NCBI RefSeq assembly: GCF_009727155.1
Contig: NZ_WNWM01000002.1
Span: 2,108,001 to 2,172,000 of the forward strand
DNA length: 64,000 nucleotides
DNA from: Pseudoduganella dura
GTDB taxonomy: Bacteria > Pseudomonadota > Gammaproteobacteria > Burkholderiales > Burkholderiaceae_D
Reading direction: 5' to 3'
Under the pieces are notes generated by a model. That model saw only the letters and a program-made list of their open reading frames with translations. It did not search any database and had not been told where the DNA came from. Positions 1 to 9,819 of this stretch are shown in pieces. A program made the translations under genes and the position numbers. Each line of letters starts with the position of its first letter. Within the stretch, counting starts at the first letter, position 1.

Positions 1-2
1 GC

Positions 3-272
3 CTGCTCCAGCCGTTGCCGGAAATGGAAATCCTGATGCTGCTCCAGCAGCATGCATCCATCCTCGGCAGCGCCCGCCTGCTGATGGCCGGGAACACCTC
101 CTGCGCGCCGTCGCGTTCGCGCGGGTACCGCCTCACCGGCCTCGATCGCGGCAAGGACGGCCTGCCGGTGCTGGTATTCGAAAGCGACATCGCCGGCGAG
201 GCGCGCGTATCGGTGCGCCGCAGCCGCAACGAACTGCTGCCGTGGAGCGTGGCCTGCGCCGGCCCGCGCTGA
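3..272 (+). CDS. 3' end of an unidentified gene (partial)
   Basis: An open frame enters from the left edge (first complete codon at 3) and stops at 272, leaving about 89 C-terminal residues. The internal TTG at 15 and the ATG at 24 have no convincing ribosome binding site, so this is better read as the tail of a gene starting outside the window. The residues are mixed hydrophobic and basic, with no motif I recognise and no membrane segment. The next gene is more than 200 bases away on the same strand, so no operon partner is visible. The function is unknown. Confidence 0.55.
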   Translation: MLQPLPEMEILMLLQQHASILGSARLLMAGNTSCAPSRSRGYRLTGLDRGKDGLPVLVFESDIAGEARVSVRRSRNELLPWSVACAGPR

Positions 273-484
273 CGGAAACAGGTGGCCGTTGCTCCCAGGA
301 CACAACCTACTGTTCGTCGCTCATCCTCTCTGATAAGCTTGCATCAGACCTCCAACGGCCCTGTCCCAGCCGTGACTGATGCCGACCCGCATCGCCATAT
401 CGCATCGCCGACCGTCGCCCAGCCAGCGCGACGCATCCGGATGCCCATCGTCCCTTATCAGAATCCACAAGAAAGCGAGCGACC

Positions 485-2089
485 ATGCGGACCAACTTGC
501 CCGTCACCGCCCAGGAAGTCCTTCTCGAAGAAGGCAAGACCATCGTTTCGACGACGGACCTGCAAGGCAACATCACTTACGCCAACCCGTATTTCATCGA
601 CATTTCGGGCTTTACCGAGGAAGAGCTGATCGGCGCGCCGCAGAATATCCTGCGCCATCCGGACATGCCGGTCGAGGCGTTCGCCGACATGTGGGCGACG
701 GTGCGCAAGGGCCTGCCCTGGACCGGCATGGTCAAGAACCGCTGCAAGAACGGCGATTTCTACTGGGTGGCGGCGAACGTCACGCCGGTGATCGAGAACG
801 GCAAGCCGGTCGGCTACATGTCGGTGCGCACCAAGCCGGGCCGCGACATGGTGGCGCAGGCCGCCGCGGCATATGCGGTATTCCGGGATGGCAAGGCACA
901 GGGCCAGCGCATCAGCCGCGGCAAGGTGGTGGCGGATGGCCCGCTGCAGCGCCTGTGGACCGGCATGCGCCTGTCGCTGGCGGCGCGCGTGGCGCTGGCC
1001 GGCGTACTGCCGGCCGTGGCCCTGGCAGCCTGCGCGGCCAGCCTGTTCAACAACGGCGGCAATGTGCTGGCCACGTTCGCCGTGCTGGCGGCACTGGCCG
1101 CGCTGTACCTGGGCTGGACGCTGCATGGCGCGATCGTGGCGCCGCTGCGCGCGGCCACCCACCATGCGCGGCAGATGGCCGGCGGCGACCTGACCGCGAC
1201 CGTCGATGTGACGCGCGACGACGAAGCGGGCGAGCTGCTGGCCGCGCTGCGCCAGATGAACGTCAACCTGCGCAGCATCATCGGCGACGTGCGCAGCAAT
1301 TTCGAACTGATCGAACGGGCCACCGGCGAGATCGCCAGCGGCAACATGGACCTGTCGGGCCGCACCGAATCGCAGGCATCGAGCCTGCAGGAAACCGCGT
1401 CCAGCATGGAGCAGCTCAATTCGACGGTGCGGCAAAGCGCCACCAACGTGGCGGACGCGGACCGGCTGGCCGGGCATGCCGCCGACATGGCCGGCCAGGG
1501 CGGCGACGTGGTATCGCAGGTGGTGGCGACGATGGGCGGCATCAGCGCTTCGTCGCACCGCATCCTCGACATCATCGGCATCATCGACGGCATCGCGTTC
1601 CAGACCAATATCCTGGCGCTGAACGCGGCCGTGGAAGCGGCGCGCGCGGGCGAACAGGGCCGCGGTTTCGCGGTGGTGGCTTCCGAGGTGCGTGCGCTGG
1701 CCCAGCGCTCCGCCTCGGCGGCGAAGGAAATCAAGACGCTGATCGACCAGTCGATCGACAAGGTCGATGCCGGTACGCAGCTCACCAGCAGCGCCGGCGC
1801 GATCATGGCCGATGTCATCGCCTCCGTGGCGCAGGTCAAGCAGGTCATGAACGATATCTCGCAAACGGCCACGGAACAGAGCACGGGCATCGGCCAGGTC
1901 AACCAGGCGGTCGCCTCGATCGACGACATCACGCAGCAGAATGCCGCGCTGGTCGAGCAGGCCGCCGCCGCGGCCGGCGAGCTGGTCCAGCAAACCCGCT
2001 GCGTGGCACAGGCGATCGCCGTGTTCAAGGTGCAGGGCCAGGCCGCGACGCGGGGCATGTCCCGCGGACAGCCGAGGTTGGCAGCTTGA
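485..2089 (+). CDS. PAS-domain methyl-accepting chemotaxis protein (Aer-like)
   Basis: A 534-residue chemoreceptor. Residues about 10-118 form a PAS fold ([15 protein letters not shown], then the [13 protein letters not shown] stretch) like that of the aerotaxis receptor Aer, which usually binds FAD. Two hydrophobic stretches (about 164-187 and 194-213) anchor it in the inner membrane without a large periplasmic domain. A HAMP-like segment (213-265) and a full MA signalling domain follow, with the conserved hairpin tip at about 365-400 ([20 protein letters not shown]). The N-terminal sensor is therefore cytoplasmic, and redox or energy sensing is the family expectation; the ligand is inferred. 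There is no C-terminal NWETF-type pentapeptide for CheR/CheB docking; the protein ends in RLAA. It appears to be a single-gene unit with no che genes nearby. Confidence 0.93.
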   Translation: MRTNLPVTAQEVLLEEGKTIVSTTDLQGNITYANPYFIDISGFTEEELIGAPQNILRHPDMPVEAFADMWATVRKGLPWTGMVKNRCKNGDFYWVAANVTPVIENGKPVGYMSVRTKPGRDMVAQAAAAYAVFRDGKAQGQRISRGKVVADGPLQRLWTGMRLSLAARVALAGVLPAVALAACAASLFNNGGNVLATFAVLAALAALYLGWTLHGAIVAPLRAATHHARQMAGGDLTATVDVTRDDEAGELLAALRQMNVNLRSIIGDVRSNFELIERATGEIASGNMDLSGRTESQASSLQETASSMEQLNSTVRQSATNVADADRLAGHAADMAGQGGDVVSQVVATMGGISASSHRILDIIGIIDGIAFQTNILALNAAVEAARAGEQGRGFAVVASEVRALAQRSASAAKEIKTLIDQSIDKVDAGTQLTSSAGAIMADVIASVAQVKQVMNDISQTATEQSTGIGQVNQAVASIDDITQQNAALVEQAAAAAGELVQQTRCVAQAIAVFKVQGQAATRGMSRGQPRLAA

Positions 2090-2181
2090 CTGGATAACGA
2101 CCGCGCCCGCCGGGCGCCGGGGAACCGTGCGCGATTTCCACATCATGGGGCGCCGGCCGATGCCGGGGCCCCTGCCTGTTT

Positions 2182-2187
2182 TATAAT
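2182..2187 (+). promoter_or_regulatory. Probable -10 box for valS
   Basis: A perfect TATAAT lies 32 bases before the valS ATG. No good -35 hexamer is found at 16-18 bases upstream, so this is a tentative promoter. Confidence 0.4.
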
Positions 2188-2219
2188 GGTCGTTTTCGCC
2201 AAAATCTCACGCCCCGATC

Positions 2220-5021
2220 ATGGAATTAGCCAAGTCTTTCGAGCCCGCCGACATTGAACAGTTCTGGCGCAGCGAATGGGAAAAGCGCGGTTACTACGCC
2301 GCGTCGATGGACCTTTCGCAGCCCGCCTTCAGCATCCAGCTGCCACCGCCGAACGTGACCGGCACGCTGCACATGGGCCACGCGTTCAACCAGACCATCA
2401 TGGACGGCCTGACGCGTTACCACCGCATGCTGGGCCATAACACGGCCTGGATCCCGGGTACCGACCACGCCGGCATCGCCACGCAGATCGTGGTGGAGCG
2501 CCAGCTCGACGCGCAAAAGATCTCGCGCCACGACCTGGGCCGCGAAAAGTTCATCGAAAAAGTCTGGGAGTGGAAGGAAAAATCGGGCTCCACGATCACC
2601 GGCCAGATGCGCCGCCTGGGCACGTCGCCGGACTGGGACCGCGAGTACTTCACGATGGACGAGCCGCGCTCGAAGATCGTTTCCGAAGTGTTCGTGCGCC
2701 TGTTCGAGCAGGGCCTGATCTACCGCGGCAAGCGGCTGGTCAACTGGGACCCGGTGCTGGGCACCGCCGTTTCCGACCTGGAAGTGGCGTCGGAAGAGGA
2801 AGACGGCTCGATGTGGTACATCAAGTACCCGCTGGCCGACGGCAGCGGCTCGCTGACCGTGGCGACCACCCGTCCCGAAACGATGCTGGGCGACGTGGCC
2901 GTGGCCGTGGACCCGACCGACGAGCGCTACGAAGCGCTGGTGGGCAAGATGCTCACGCTGCCGCTGGTGGGCCGTGCAATCCCGATCATCGCCGACTCGT
3001 ATGTCGACAAGGCGTTCGGTACCGGCTGCGTGAAGATCACGCCGGCGCACGACTTCAACGACTACGCCGTGGGCCTGCGCCACAACCTGGACATGCCGTC
3101 GATCCTGACGCTGGATGCGAAGATCGCCGACAACGCGCCGGAAGCCTACCGCGGCCTGGACCGCTTCGCCGCGCGCAAGCAGATCGTGGCCGACCTGGAA
3201 GCGCAAGGCCTGCTGGAACAGGTCAAGCCCCACAAGCTGATGGTGCCGCGCGGCGACCGCACCGGCGTGGTCATCGAACCGATGCTGACGGACCAGTGGT
3301 TCGTGGCGATGAGCAAGCCGGCGCCGGAAGGCACGCACAATCCGGGCAAGTCGATCACCGACGTGGCGCTGGAAAAGGTGGCTTCGGGCGAGATCAAGTT
3401 CGTGCCGGAAAACTGGACCACCACCTACAACCAGTGGCTGAACAACATCCAGGACTGGTGCATCTCGCGCCAGCTGTGGTGGGGCCACCAGATCCCGGCG
3501 TGGTACGACGAAGCCGGCAACATCTTCGTTGCCCGCACCGAGGAAGAAGCGGTTGCCAAGCAGCAGGCCGCCGGCAGTACCGGCGCGCTGCGCCGCGACA
3601 GCGACGTGCTCGATACGTGGTTCTCGTCCGCGCTGGTGCCGTTCTCCACGCTGGGCTGGCCGGAACAGACGCCCGACCTGAAAGCCTTCCTGCCCTCCTC
3701 CGTGCTGGTGACCGGCTTCGACATCATCTTCTTCTGGGTTGCCCGGATGGTGATGATGACCGCCCACTTCACCGGCAAGGTGCCGTTCGAGACCGTGTAC
3801 GTGCACGGCCTGGTGCGCGACTCGCAGGGCCAGAAGATGTCGAAGTCGAAGGGCAACACGCTCGACCCGATCGACCTGATCGACGGCATCGGCCTGGAAG
3901 AACTGGTGGCGAAACGCACCACCGGCCTGATGGACCCGCGCGCCGCAGGGAAGATCGAGAAGGCCACCCGCAAGGAATTCCCGGAAGGGATCGCGGCCTA
4001 CGGCACCGACGCGGTGCGCTTCACGATGGCCAGCTACGCCTCGCTGGGCCGCAACATCAACTTCGACCTGGGCCGCGCCGAGGGCTATCGCAACTTCTGC
4101 AACAAGCTGTGGAATGCCACCCGCTTCGTGCTGATGAACACCGAGGGCAAGGATTGCAGCGCCAGCGATGCCGACCTGTCGCAGGCGGACAAGTGGATCG
4201 TCTCGCTGCTCAACCGCACCGAGCAGGAAGTGGCCAAGGGCTTCGCCGACTACCGCTTCGACAACATCGCCACCGCGATCTACAAGTTCGTGTGGGACGA
4301 GTACTGCGACTGGTACCTGGAACTGGCCAAGGTGCAGGTCCAGCAAGGCACCGAAGGCCAGCAGCGCGCCACCCGCCACACGCTGCTGCGCGTGCTGGAA
4401 GTGGTGCTGCGCCTGGCGCACCCGGTGATTCCGTTCGTGACCGAACAGCTGTGGCAGACGGTTGCTCCCCTTGCCGGCAAGGGCGAGACGGAAGGCAAGT
4501 CGATCATGGTGCAGCCGTACCCGATCGCCAACGAGTCGGCCATCGACACGGCCGCCGAAGCCTGGATCGCCGAGCTGAAGGCCATGACCGACGCCACCCG
4601 CAACCTGCGCGGCGAGATGAAGCTGTCGCCCTCCGTGCGCGTGCCGCTGATCGTGGAAACGACCGACGCCGACCGTGAAAAGATCACCGCGTTCGCACCA
4701 TACGTGCAGATGCTGGGCAAGCTGTCCGAAGTGCAGATCGTGGCCGCGCTGCCGGAATCGCCGGCAGCCGTCTCCGTGGTGGGCACCACGAAGCTGATGC
4801 TGAAGGTGGAAATCGACGTGAAGGCCGAGCGCGAGCGCCTGTCGAAGGAAATCGCCCGCCTGGAAGGCGAAGTGGCCAAGGCTTCCGGCAAGCTGTCGTC
4901 GGAAAGCTTCGTGGCACGCGCGCCGGCCGCCGTGGTCGCGCAGGAGCAGGAACGCGTCGCCACGTTCTCGGCCACGCTCGATAAACTGCGCGAGCAGTTC
5001 GCCAAGCTGCCGGCCGCGTAA
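2220..5021 (+). CDS. valS: Valine--tRNA ligase
   Basis: Class I aminoacyl-tRNA synthetase that charges tRNA(Val) with valine in the cytoplasm. It has 933 residues, usual for bacterial ValRS. The HIGH signature appears as HMGH at residues 51-54 after PPPNVTGTL, and the second ATP-binding signature KMSKS is at 539-543. Between them lies the CP1 editing domain (residues about 200-400, with [10 protein letters not shown]), which hydrolyses mischarged Thr-tRNA. The C-terminal roughly 70 residues are rich in Glu, Lys and Ala, the usual coiled-coil arm that contacts tRNA. It seems to be monocistronic, with a TATAAT box just upstream and a double terminator directly after the stop. Confidence 0.99.
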   Translation: MELAKSFEPADIEQFWRSEWEKRGYYAASMDLSQPAFSIQLPPPNVTGTLHMGHAFNQTIMDGLTRYHRMLGHNTAWIPGTDHAGIATQIVVERQLDAQKISRHDLGREKFIEKVWEWKEKSGSTITGQMRRLGTSPDWDREYFTMDEPRSKIVSEVFVRLFEQGLIYRGKRLVNWDPVLGTAVSDLEVASEEEDGSMWYIKYPLADGSGSLTVATTRPETMLGDVAVAVDPTDERYEALVGKMLTLPLVGRAIPIIADSYVDKAFGTGCVKITPAHDFNDYAVGLRHNLDMPSILTLDAKIADNAPEAYRGLDRFAARKQIVADLEAQGLLEQVKPHKLMVPRGDRTGVVIEPMLTDQWFVAMSKPAPEGTHNPGKSITDVALEKVASGEIKFVPENWTTTYNQWLNNIQDWCISRQLWWGHQIPAWYDEAGNIFVARTEEEAVAKQQAAGSTGALRRDSDVLDTWFSSALVPFSTLGWPEQTPDLKAFLPSSVLVTGFDIIFFWVARMVMMTAHFTGKVPFETVYVHGLVRDSQGQKMSKSKGNTLDPIDLIDGIGLEELVAKRTTGLMDPRAAGKIEKATRKEFPEGIAAYGTDAVRFTMASYASLGRNINFDLGRAEGYRNFCNKLWNATRFVLMNTEGKDCSASDADLSQADKWIVSLLNRTEQEVAKGFADYRFDNIATAIYKFVWDEYCDWYLELAKVQVQQGTEGQQRATRHTLLRVLEVVLRLAHPVIPFVTEQLWQTVAPLAGKGETEGKSIMVQPYPIANESAIDTAAEAWIAELKAMTDATRNLRGEMKLSPSVRVPLIVETTDADREKITAFAPYVQMLGKLSEVQIVAALPESPAAVSVVGTTKLMLKVEIDVKAERERLSKEIARLEGEVAKASGKLSSESFVARAPAAVVAQEQERVATFSATLDKLREQFAKLPAA

Positions 5022-5037
5022 GTTTTTCGCCGCCTGC

Positions 5038-5073
5038 AAAAGCCGGACCGGGTTCGCCCGCTCCGGCTTTTTT
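5038..5073 (+). terminator. First of two tandem rho-independent terminators after valS
   Basis: A GC-rich hairpin (arms AGCCGG and CCGGCT around CCGGGTTCGCCCG) followed by TTTTTT. It begins 17 bases after the valS stop. Confidence 0.9.
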
Positions 5074-5076
5074 ATT

Positions 5077-5110
5077 GGCCGGACCGGGTTTGCCCGCTCC
5101 GGCTTTTTTA
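5077..5110 (+). terminator. Second tandem terminator, near-identical copy of the first
   Basis: The unit 5042-5077 is repeated at 5078-5113 with one C-to-T change in the loop, giving a second hairpin plus T-run. A third copy starts at 5114 (GCCGGA) but breaks off. Confidence 0.88.
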
Positions 5111-5212
5111 TTGGCCGGATGCACGGATCATGAACTCGAAATATGGCCAGGAAAACAAGGATCTGTGATCTAATTAAAGTCTTATTAATAAAACAACATA
5201 ATGAGCGACTTC

Positions 5213-5896
5213 ATGAAAAAAACCCTCTACTTCCTTGCAGGCCTAGCCATGGCAGGCGCCGCCCAGGCCGAACGCTACACGATCCACTACACTACATCGA
5301 TCCAGACGATCGAGAACAGCGAGTCTCCTACCGGATCATTCTCATCGGCTACTGCCGGCGATCACGTAATCAGCCTCGGCGACACCGTCACCGGCCGTTT
5401 TACCTTCGATACCGAATCGCAGGTACTCCAATACTCGGACCAAGCCGCGACCGGGCTTGCGGAGTACGGATACGATCAAGCCACGACGAGCGTTGTCCAG
5501 TTCGACAAAAGCGGCTACAGCCAGGCTTCTAGCCCGGGTATCAGTACCGTCTGGGTCTTCGACCGAAAGGTAAGCACCTATGGTAATGACAGCGTCTCGT
5601 TCAATGCCCCCACGTGGCTCGACCATCCAGGTTATATCTCGGTTGTCGACCTGTCCTTCGTGGCGCCATTCGACACCTTGAATGGCCTGGCAGTGCCTAC
5701 TACGGGCTTGTACGGAATGAACGGATGGTTCCAGTACAGCTACAGCTACTTCACCGATGAAGGCCAGACAAACTTCATCTTCCGGGGAGCATTGACCTCC
5801 ATGTCGCTGGTATCTGCCGTTCCGGAACCCGGCACCTACGCGATGCTGCTGGCCGGCATTGGCCTGGTGGCATGGCGCCGCCGCGTCCTCGGCTGA
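5213..5896 (+). CDS. PEP-CTERM sorting-domain protein, exported, function unknown
   Basis: A secreted protein of 227 residues. The N-terminus (MKKTLYFLAGLAMAGAAQA) is a textbook signal peptide with cleavage after AQA. The C-terminus carries the PEP-CTERM sorting signal: VPEPGTYAML, a hydrophobic stretch and a terminal RRR cluster. In this family exosortase (EpsH/XrtA type) cleaves the tail, and the substrates are tied to exopolysaccharide or floc formation; no exosortase is in this window. The middle is rich in Ser, Thr, Tyr and Asp and gives no recognisable enzyme domain. The ATG at 5201 is in frame, but starting at 5213 gives the proper signal peptide; neither start has a strong ribosome binding site. 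The upstream DNA is AT-rich compared with its surroundings. Confidence 0.85.
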   Translation: MKKTLYFLAGLAMAGAAQAERYTIHYTTSIQTIENSESPTGSFSSATAGDHVISLGDTVTGRFTFDTESQVLQYSDQAATGLAEYGYDQATTSVVQFDKSGYSQASSPGISTVWVFDRKVSTYGNDSVSFNAPTWLDHPGYISVVDLSFVAPFDTLNGLAVPTTGLYGMNGWFQYSYSYFTDEGQTNFIFRGALTSMSLVSAVPEPGTYAMLLAGIGLVAWRRRVLG

Positions 5897-5936
5897 TCGA
5901 GAACGAGGCGCTTCCCCAGGTTCCTTGCGATACATG

Positions 5937-5972
5937 GAGCCGGCCCGGGTTCGCCCGCGCTGGCTTTTTTAT
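5937..5972 (+). terminator. Terminator after the PEP-CTERM gene
   Basis: A hairpin with AGCC/GGCT outer arms and the core CGGGTTCGCCCG, then TTTTTT. The core is the same as in the two terminators after valS. Confidence 0.8.
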
Positions 5973-6015
5973 CGCCTGCGCTACACTGCCGGGATAACCA
6001 TTTCAAGGAGACCCG

Positions 6016-6480
6016 ATGCCTGCCCTGACTTCCCCTGCGCTGCTTTTCGCTGCCATGTTCACCGCGTCCCTGCTTGCCCCCTTGCCCGCTCTCGCCGACA
6101 ACGCTTCCGCCGTCGGCCTGTGGAAGAACATCGACGACCAGACTGGCAAGCCGAAAGCCGAGATCCGCATCAGCGAATCGAACGGCGTGCTGCACGGCCG
6201 CATCGAAAAGCTGTACCGGCCCGCCGGCGAGGACCAGCATCCGATCTGCGACAAGTGCACGGGCGAGGACAAGGGCCGGCCGATCATCGGGCTGTCGATC
6301 ATCGACGGCATGAAGAAGGATGGCGACGGCTATGCGGGCGGGACGATCCTCGATCCGGAAAACGGCAAGGTGTACAAGAGCAAGATGAAGCTGGTGGAGG
6401 GCGGCAGGAAACTCGAGGTGCGCGGGTATATCGGGGTGCCGGTGCTGGGGCGGTCGCAGACGTGGGTGCGGCAGGAATAG
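6016..6480 (+). CDS. DUF2147 domain protein, periplasmic
   Basis: A 154-residue protein with a signal peptide (hydrophobic to about residue 25, cleavage near ALA-DN). The mature part follows the DUF2147 pattern: GLWKNIDDQTGKPKAEIRI near the start, two cysteines in ICDKC, a G-x-x-I-I-x-G-M-K-K strand pair, and an ending with LEVRGYIGVPVLGRSQTW. This is an up-and-down beta fold of unknown biochemical role found in many proteobacteria. The start is fixed by AAGGAG at 6005-6010. A TACACT -10-like box lies at about 5982, so it probably has its own promoter. Confidence 0.9.
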   Translation: MPALTSPALLFAAMFTASLLAPLPALADNASAVGLWKNIDDQTGKPKAEIRISESNGVLHGRIEKLYRPAGEDQHPICDKCTGEDKGRPIIGLSIIDGMKKDGDGYAGGTILDPENGKVYKSKMKLVEGGRKLEVRGYIGVPVLGRSQTWVRQE

Positions 6481-6847
6481 CGGCAACGCTTCCCGGGCAA
6501 AAAACGGGGGCCGAAGCCCCCTGAATCACAACACTTCCTGCCACTTGGCGCTGGCGGAATGATCCCTCACATGCAGTACAGCTTTCACGACCGGCAGCGA
6601 TATCGTTCGCCTTGCCTGTCGCGTTCAGTGAACTGCCTTGCAGGGACTTTCCTGTCGGTTGCTCGCCGGTCAGCTTGGTGCTGTCGCTAAACCTGGCGCA
6701 TTCCATGCAAGGCATTATGCCGATAAGGGCGGCGCAAGGATTCAGCGAGATTGCCTGAAATTTGTAAGCCGGAAGCGACAAATTGGGCGCTGATGGAAGC
6801 GGTACAACAACGCCGGCACCCTGCTCCCATCACCGGCCGGAAGCGGA
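6481..6847. other. Gene-free interval of 367 bases
   Basis: No convincing coding frame on either strand. At 6499-6521 there is a hairpin (GGGGGC, CGAA, GCCCCC) with an A-run on its left side, so it works as a terminator for leftward (minus) transcripts, about 330 bases beyond the glutaminyl cyclase stop. The remainder (6522-6847) is lower in GC than its neighbours and may be a long 3' leader, decayed sequence or an RNA. Confidence 0.5.
6499..6521 (-). terminator. Rho-independent terminator reading leftward
   Basis: On the minus strand: GGGGGC, loop TTCG, GCCCCC, then GTTTTTTG. It would end transcripts coming from the glutaminyl cyclase operon. Confidence 0.7.
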
Positions 6848-7633
6848 TCAGTCGCCCAGAGAAAGTTTCTTCTTCAACGTGATCTCGAACAGCTTCGGCC
6901 ACCGCTTGCCGGTGACGAACAGGCGCTTGTGGTCGGCATCCCAGGCAATTCCGTTCAGCACGTTATCCGAACCGGGTGCGACGTCGGCCAGCTCGTCGAG
7001 ACCCTTCAGGTCGATCCAGCCGCGCACCTGGCCTGCGAACGGGTCGATACGGGCGATGCGGTCGGTCTGCCACACGTTCGCGTAGATTTCGCCATCGACC
7101 CACTCGAGTTCGTTGAGCCGCGTGACGGGCACGCCTTCCACCGTGACGCGGATGCGGCGTGTCACGCGCATCGTTTGCGGGTCCAGCACGCGGATGAACT
7201 CGGTGCCGTCGCTCATGTAGAGCCGCTTGCCGTCGCTCGTCAGGCCCCAGCCCTGGCCCTGGTAGGCGAAGCTGCCCAGCTGTTCGAACGAATCGATATC
7301 GAAGATGAAGCCGACGCCGTTGGTCCACGTGAGGCTGACGATGCGCTCGCCGGCGGGCGCGATGCCTTCGCCGAAGACATTCGCCGGCAGGTCGCGCTTT
7401 TGCAGCACCTCGCCCGTTTCGATGTCCACCTTGCGAAGCGTCGAGGCGCCATACTGGCCGGTGCTTTCGTACAGCACGTCGCCGCGGTAGAACAGGCCCT
7501 GCGTGAACGCACCCGCATCGTGCGGGTAGGTATTCCTGACGGAATAGCCATACACCGGCACGGCGGCCTCGGCGAGCGCGCAGCAGGCAAGGGCCAGCGT
7601 GGCGAAAAAGGTGCGGTTCAACATGGGCAGCAT
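6848..7633 (-). CDS. Glutaminyl-peptide cyclotransferase, plant/bacterial beta-propeller type
   Basis: A 261-residue exported enzyme that cyclises N-terminal glutamine to pyroglutamate on peptides. The N-terminus is a signal peptide (cleavage near AEA). The mature sequence has the family hallmarks YPHDAGAFTQGLFY, LYESTGQYGASTLRKVD, the GEGI segment, LTWTNGVGFIFD, GWGLTSDGKRLYMSDGT, LNELEWVDGEIYANVW and LNGIAWD near the end. These are the repeating blades of the five-bladed propeller, including the conserved Glu in LNELEW. It is the last gene of the leftward ruvCAB-DUF188 group. The start could also be the ATG three codons downstream (MLNRTFF). Confidence 0.92.
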   Translation of the reverse strand: MLPMLNRTFFATLALACCALAEAAVPVYGYSVRNTYPHDAGAFTQGLFYRGDVLYESTGQYGASTLRKVDIETGEVLQKRDLPANVFGEGIAPAGERIVSLTWTNGVGFIFDIDSFEQLGSFAYQGQGWGLTSDGKRLYMSDGTEFIRVLDPQTMRVTRRIRVTVEGVPVTRLNELEWVDGEIYANVWQTDRIARIDPFAGQVRGWIDLKGLDELADVAPGSDNVLNGIAWDADHKRLFVTGKRWPKLFEITLKKKLSLGD

Positions 7634-7660
7634 GGTCGGCCTCCAGTCAATTGTTATCGA

Positions 7661-8113
7661 TTACTTCGGCAGATGGCGGCGCAAGTGGCCATCGAGCGCG
7701 TTGGCGAAGCGCTGCCGGTCCGCCTGCCCGTAGGCGGACGGGCCGCCGGTGTCGACGCCGCTGCCGCGCAGTTCGTCCATGAACGCGCGCATCGTCAGCT
7801 GTTGCGCGATGTTGTCCGGCGTATAGAAGTCGCCGCGCGGATTGAGCGCATGGGCGCCCTTCTCCAGTATATCGGCTGCCAGCGGAATGTCAGCCGTGAT
7901 TACCAGGTCGCCCGGTTCGGCCAGCCGCACGATTTCGCGGTCGGCCACGTCGAAGCCGGACGGCACCTGCACCGAGCGCACGAATTTCGACGGCGGCACG
8001 CGCAGCAACTGGTTGGCGACCAGCGTGACGTCGATCCGCACACGCTCGGCTACCCGATAAAGGATTTCCTTGACGGCGCCCGGGCACGCATCCGCATCGA
8101 CCCAGATCTTCAT
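7661..8113 (-). CDS. YaiI/YqxD (DUF188) family protein, PIN-like fold
   Basis: A 150-residue cytoplasmic protein beginning [12 protein letters not shown], the diagnostic DUF188 start. VTLVANQLL and the conserved [15 protein letters not shown] follow, then [19 protein letters not shown] near the end, all in family order. The acidic residues are arranged as in PIN-like nucleases, but the activity of this family is not established. A longer in-frame start at 8155 would overlap the end of ruvB and lacks support; 8113 matches the family N-terminus. It is transcribed after ruvB with a 35-base gap. Confidence 0.92.
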   Translation of the reverse strand: MKIWVDADACPGAVKEILYRVAERVRIDVTLVANQLLRVPPSKFVRSVQVPSGFDVADREIVRLAEPGDLVITADIPLAADILEKGAHALNPRGDFYTPDNIAQQLTMRAFMDELRGSGVDTGGPSAYGQADRQRFANALDGHLRRHLPK

Positions 8114-8148
8114 CGGCCGCCCGTTCGCGGCGCCTGCATCGTCCGCGG

Positions 8149-9198
8149 TTACCACAGTTCGCCGGTCAGGCTGGTGCGCGGCGGCTTCAGGCCGAAGTGC
8201 TCGTAGGCGACGGGCGTTGCCACGCGGCCGCGCGGCGTGCGCTGCAGGTAGCCCTGCTGGATCAGGTAAGGTTCGAGCACGTCCTCGATCGTGTCGGCCG
8301 CCTCCCCGATCGCGGCGGCCAGGTTGCCGACGCCGACCGGGCCGCCGTTGAACTTGAACAGCACGGCTTCGAGCAGCTTGCGGTCCATCACGTCGAAGCC
8401 CACGGTATCGACGTCGAGCATCACCAGCGCCGCATCGGCGACATCCTTCGTGATGTCGCCATTGCCCTTGACTTCGGCATAGTCGCGCACGCGGCGCAGC
8501 AGGCGGTTGGCGATACGGGGCGTGCCGCGCGCGCGGCGGGCGATTTCCACGGCGCCCGTGTCGTCGATGTTCGCTTTGAGCAGCGTGGCGCTGCGCAGCA
8601 CGATCTTGGCCAGTTCCTCCGTCGTGTAGAACTCCAGGCGGGCGACGATGCCGAAGCGGTCGCGCAGCGGGTTGGTCAGCATGCCGGCGCGGGTGGTGGC
8701 GCCAACCAGCGTGAACGGCTGCAGGTCCAGCTTCACGGACCGCGCGGCCGGGCCCTCGCCGATCATGATGTCGATCTGGTAATCCTCCAGCGCCGGGTAC
8801 AGGATCTCCTCGACCACCGGCGACAGGCGGTGGATCTCGTCGATGAACAGCACGTCGTTCGCTTCGAGGTTGGTCAGCAGCGCGGCCAGGTCGCCCGGGC
8901 GTTCCAGCACGGGGCCGGAAGTCTGGCGCAGGTTCACGCCCATCTCGCGCGCGATGATGTTGGCCAGCGTGGTCTTGCCCAGGCCCGGCGGGCCGAACAG
9001 CAGCGTGTGGTCCAGCGCCTCGCTGCGGCCCCTGGCGGCGGAGATGAAGATCTCCAGTTGGTTGCGGATCTTTTGCTGGCCGACGTATTCGTCCAGCAGC
9101 TTGGGGCGCAGCGCGCGCTCGATCGCTTCCTCGTTCGGCGACGAGGGCGCGGCATCGATGATGCGCTGTTCGGTGAAGTTATCGGTCTGGATGCTCAT
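8149..9198 (-). CDS. ruvB: Holliday junction branch migration helicase RuvB
   Basis: The AAA+ motor that drives branch migration of Holliday junctions as hexamers flanking RuvA. Walker [10 protein letters not shown] is at residues 69-77, Walker B is FIDEIHR at about 118, and sensor 1 lies in LVGATTRAG. The C-terminal winged-helix domain runs to the conserved [16 protein letters not shown]. Its 349 residues are typical. It follows ruvA with a 7-base gap in the ruvC-ruvA-ruvB order. It acts on DNA repair and recombination intermediates in the cytoplasm. Confidence 0.99.
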   Translation of the reverse strand: MSIQTDNFTEQRIIDAAPSSPNEEAIERALRPKLLDEYVGQQKIRNQLEIFISAARGRSEALDHTLLFGPPGLGKTTLANIIAREMGVNLRQTSGPVLERPGDLAALLTNLEANDVLFIDEIHRLSPVVEEILYPALEDYQIDIMIGEGPAARSVKLDLQPFTLVGATTRAGMLTNPLRDRFGIVARLEFYTTEELAKIVLRSATLLKANIDDTGAVEIARRARGTPRIANRLLRRVRDYAEVKGNGDITKDVADAALVMLDVDTVGFDVMDRKLLEAVLFKFNGGPVGVGNLAAAIGEAADTIEDVLEPYLIQQGYLQRTPRGRVATPVAYEHFGLKPPRTSLTGELW

Positions 9199-9205
9199 TG
9201 CTCAT

Positions 9206-9787
9206 TCACCCTTTGGACAGTGCCTTCAGCGCCTGCTTGATGCCGTCGGAGACCGAAGCACCGGCCGGGACGGACTTCAGCGCCAGCAGCGCTTCCTTGT
9301 CGGAGTAGCCCAGCGAGATCAGCGCGTTCAGCACGTCGGACTGCGCATCCGGCACCGCGGCGACGCCGCCCACCGCGCCCAGGTCCGCGCCCAGCTTTCC
9401 CTTCAGTTCGAGCAGCAGGCGTTCGGCCGTTTTCTTGCCGATGCCGGGCACTTTCACGAGGCGGCCCGCTTCCTGGCGCGTGACGGCCTGCGCCAGGTCG
9501 GCGATGGACATGCCGGACAGGATCGCCAGCGCCATGCGCGCGCCGATGCCGCTGATCTTGATGAGCTGCCGGAAGACGACGCGCTCCTCGGCATGGCCGA
9601 AGCCGTACAGCAGGTGCGCATCCTCGCGCACCGTCAGGTGCGTGAACAGGGAAACGCGTTCGCCCGTGTGTGGCAGGTTGTAGAACGTGCTCATCGGCAC
9701 ATCGACCTCGTAGCCGACGCCCTGCACGTCGACCAGGAGTTGCGGCGGATTTTTTTCAAGCAGAACACCGGAGAGACGTCCGATCAT
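9206..9787 (-). CDS. ruvA: Holliday junction DNA-binding protein RuvA
   Basis: Tetrameric junction-binding partner of RuvB. It has 193 residues with an OB-fold N-terminus ([28 protein letters not shown] by position 28), two helix-hairpin-helix motifs ([14 protein letters not shown] and [14 protein letters not shown]), a flexible linker rich in Gly, Ala and Val (about 138-150), and the C-terminal domain III that contacts RuvB ([16 protein letters not shown]). It sits between ruvC and ruvB. Confidence 0.99.
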   Translation of the reverse strand: MIGRLSGVLLEKNPPQLLVDVQGVGYEVDVPMSTFYNLPHTGERVSLFTHLTVREDAHLLYGFGHAEERVVFRQLIKISGIGARMALAILSGMSIADLAQAVTRQEAGRLVKVPGIGKKTAERLLLELKGKLGADLGAVGGVAAVPDAQSDVLNALISLGYSDKEALLALKSVPAGASVSDGIKQALKALSKG

Positions 9788-9819
9788 GGCCAGGCCTTAA
9801 ATTGAATGTTGGGTGAAGT

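Noticed and set aside
300..480. Sigma28 (flagellar) promoter before the first chemoreceptor
   Set aside because: A GATAA near 330 resembles part of the -10 element, but no TAAA lies at the proper distance.
2226..5039. A 937-codon minus-strand frame opposite valS
   Set aside because: Shadow of valS; composition and lack of motifs show it is not coding.
6299..6781. Minus-strand frame in the gap after the DUF2147 gene
   Set aside because: It overlaps the 3' part of the DUF2147 gene in antisense, has no ribosome binding site and no family resemblance.
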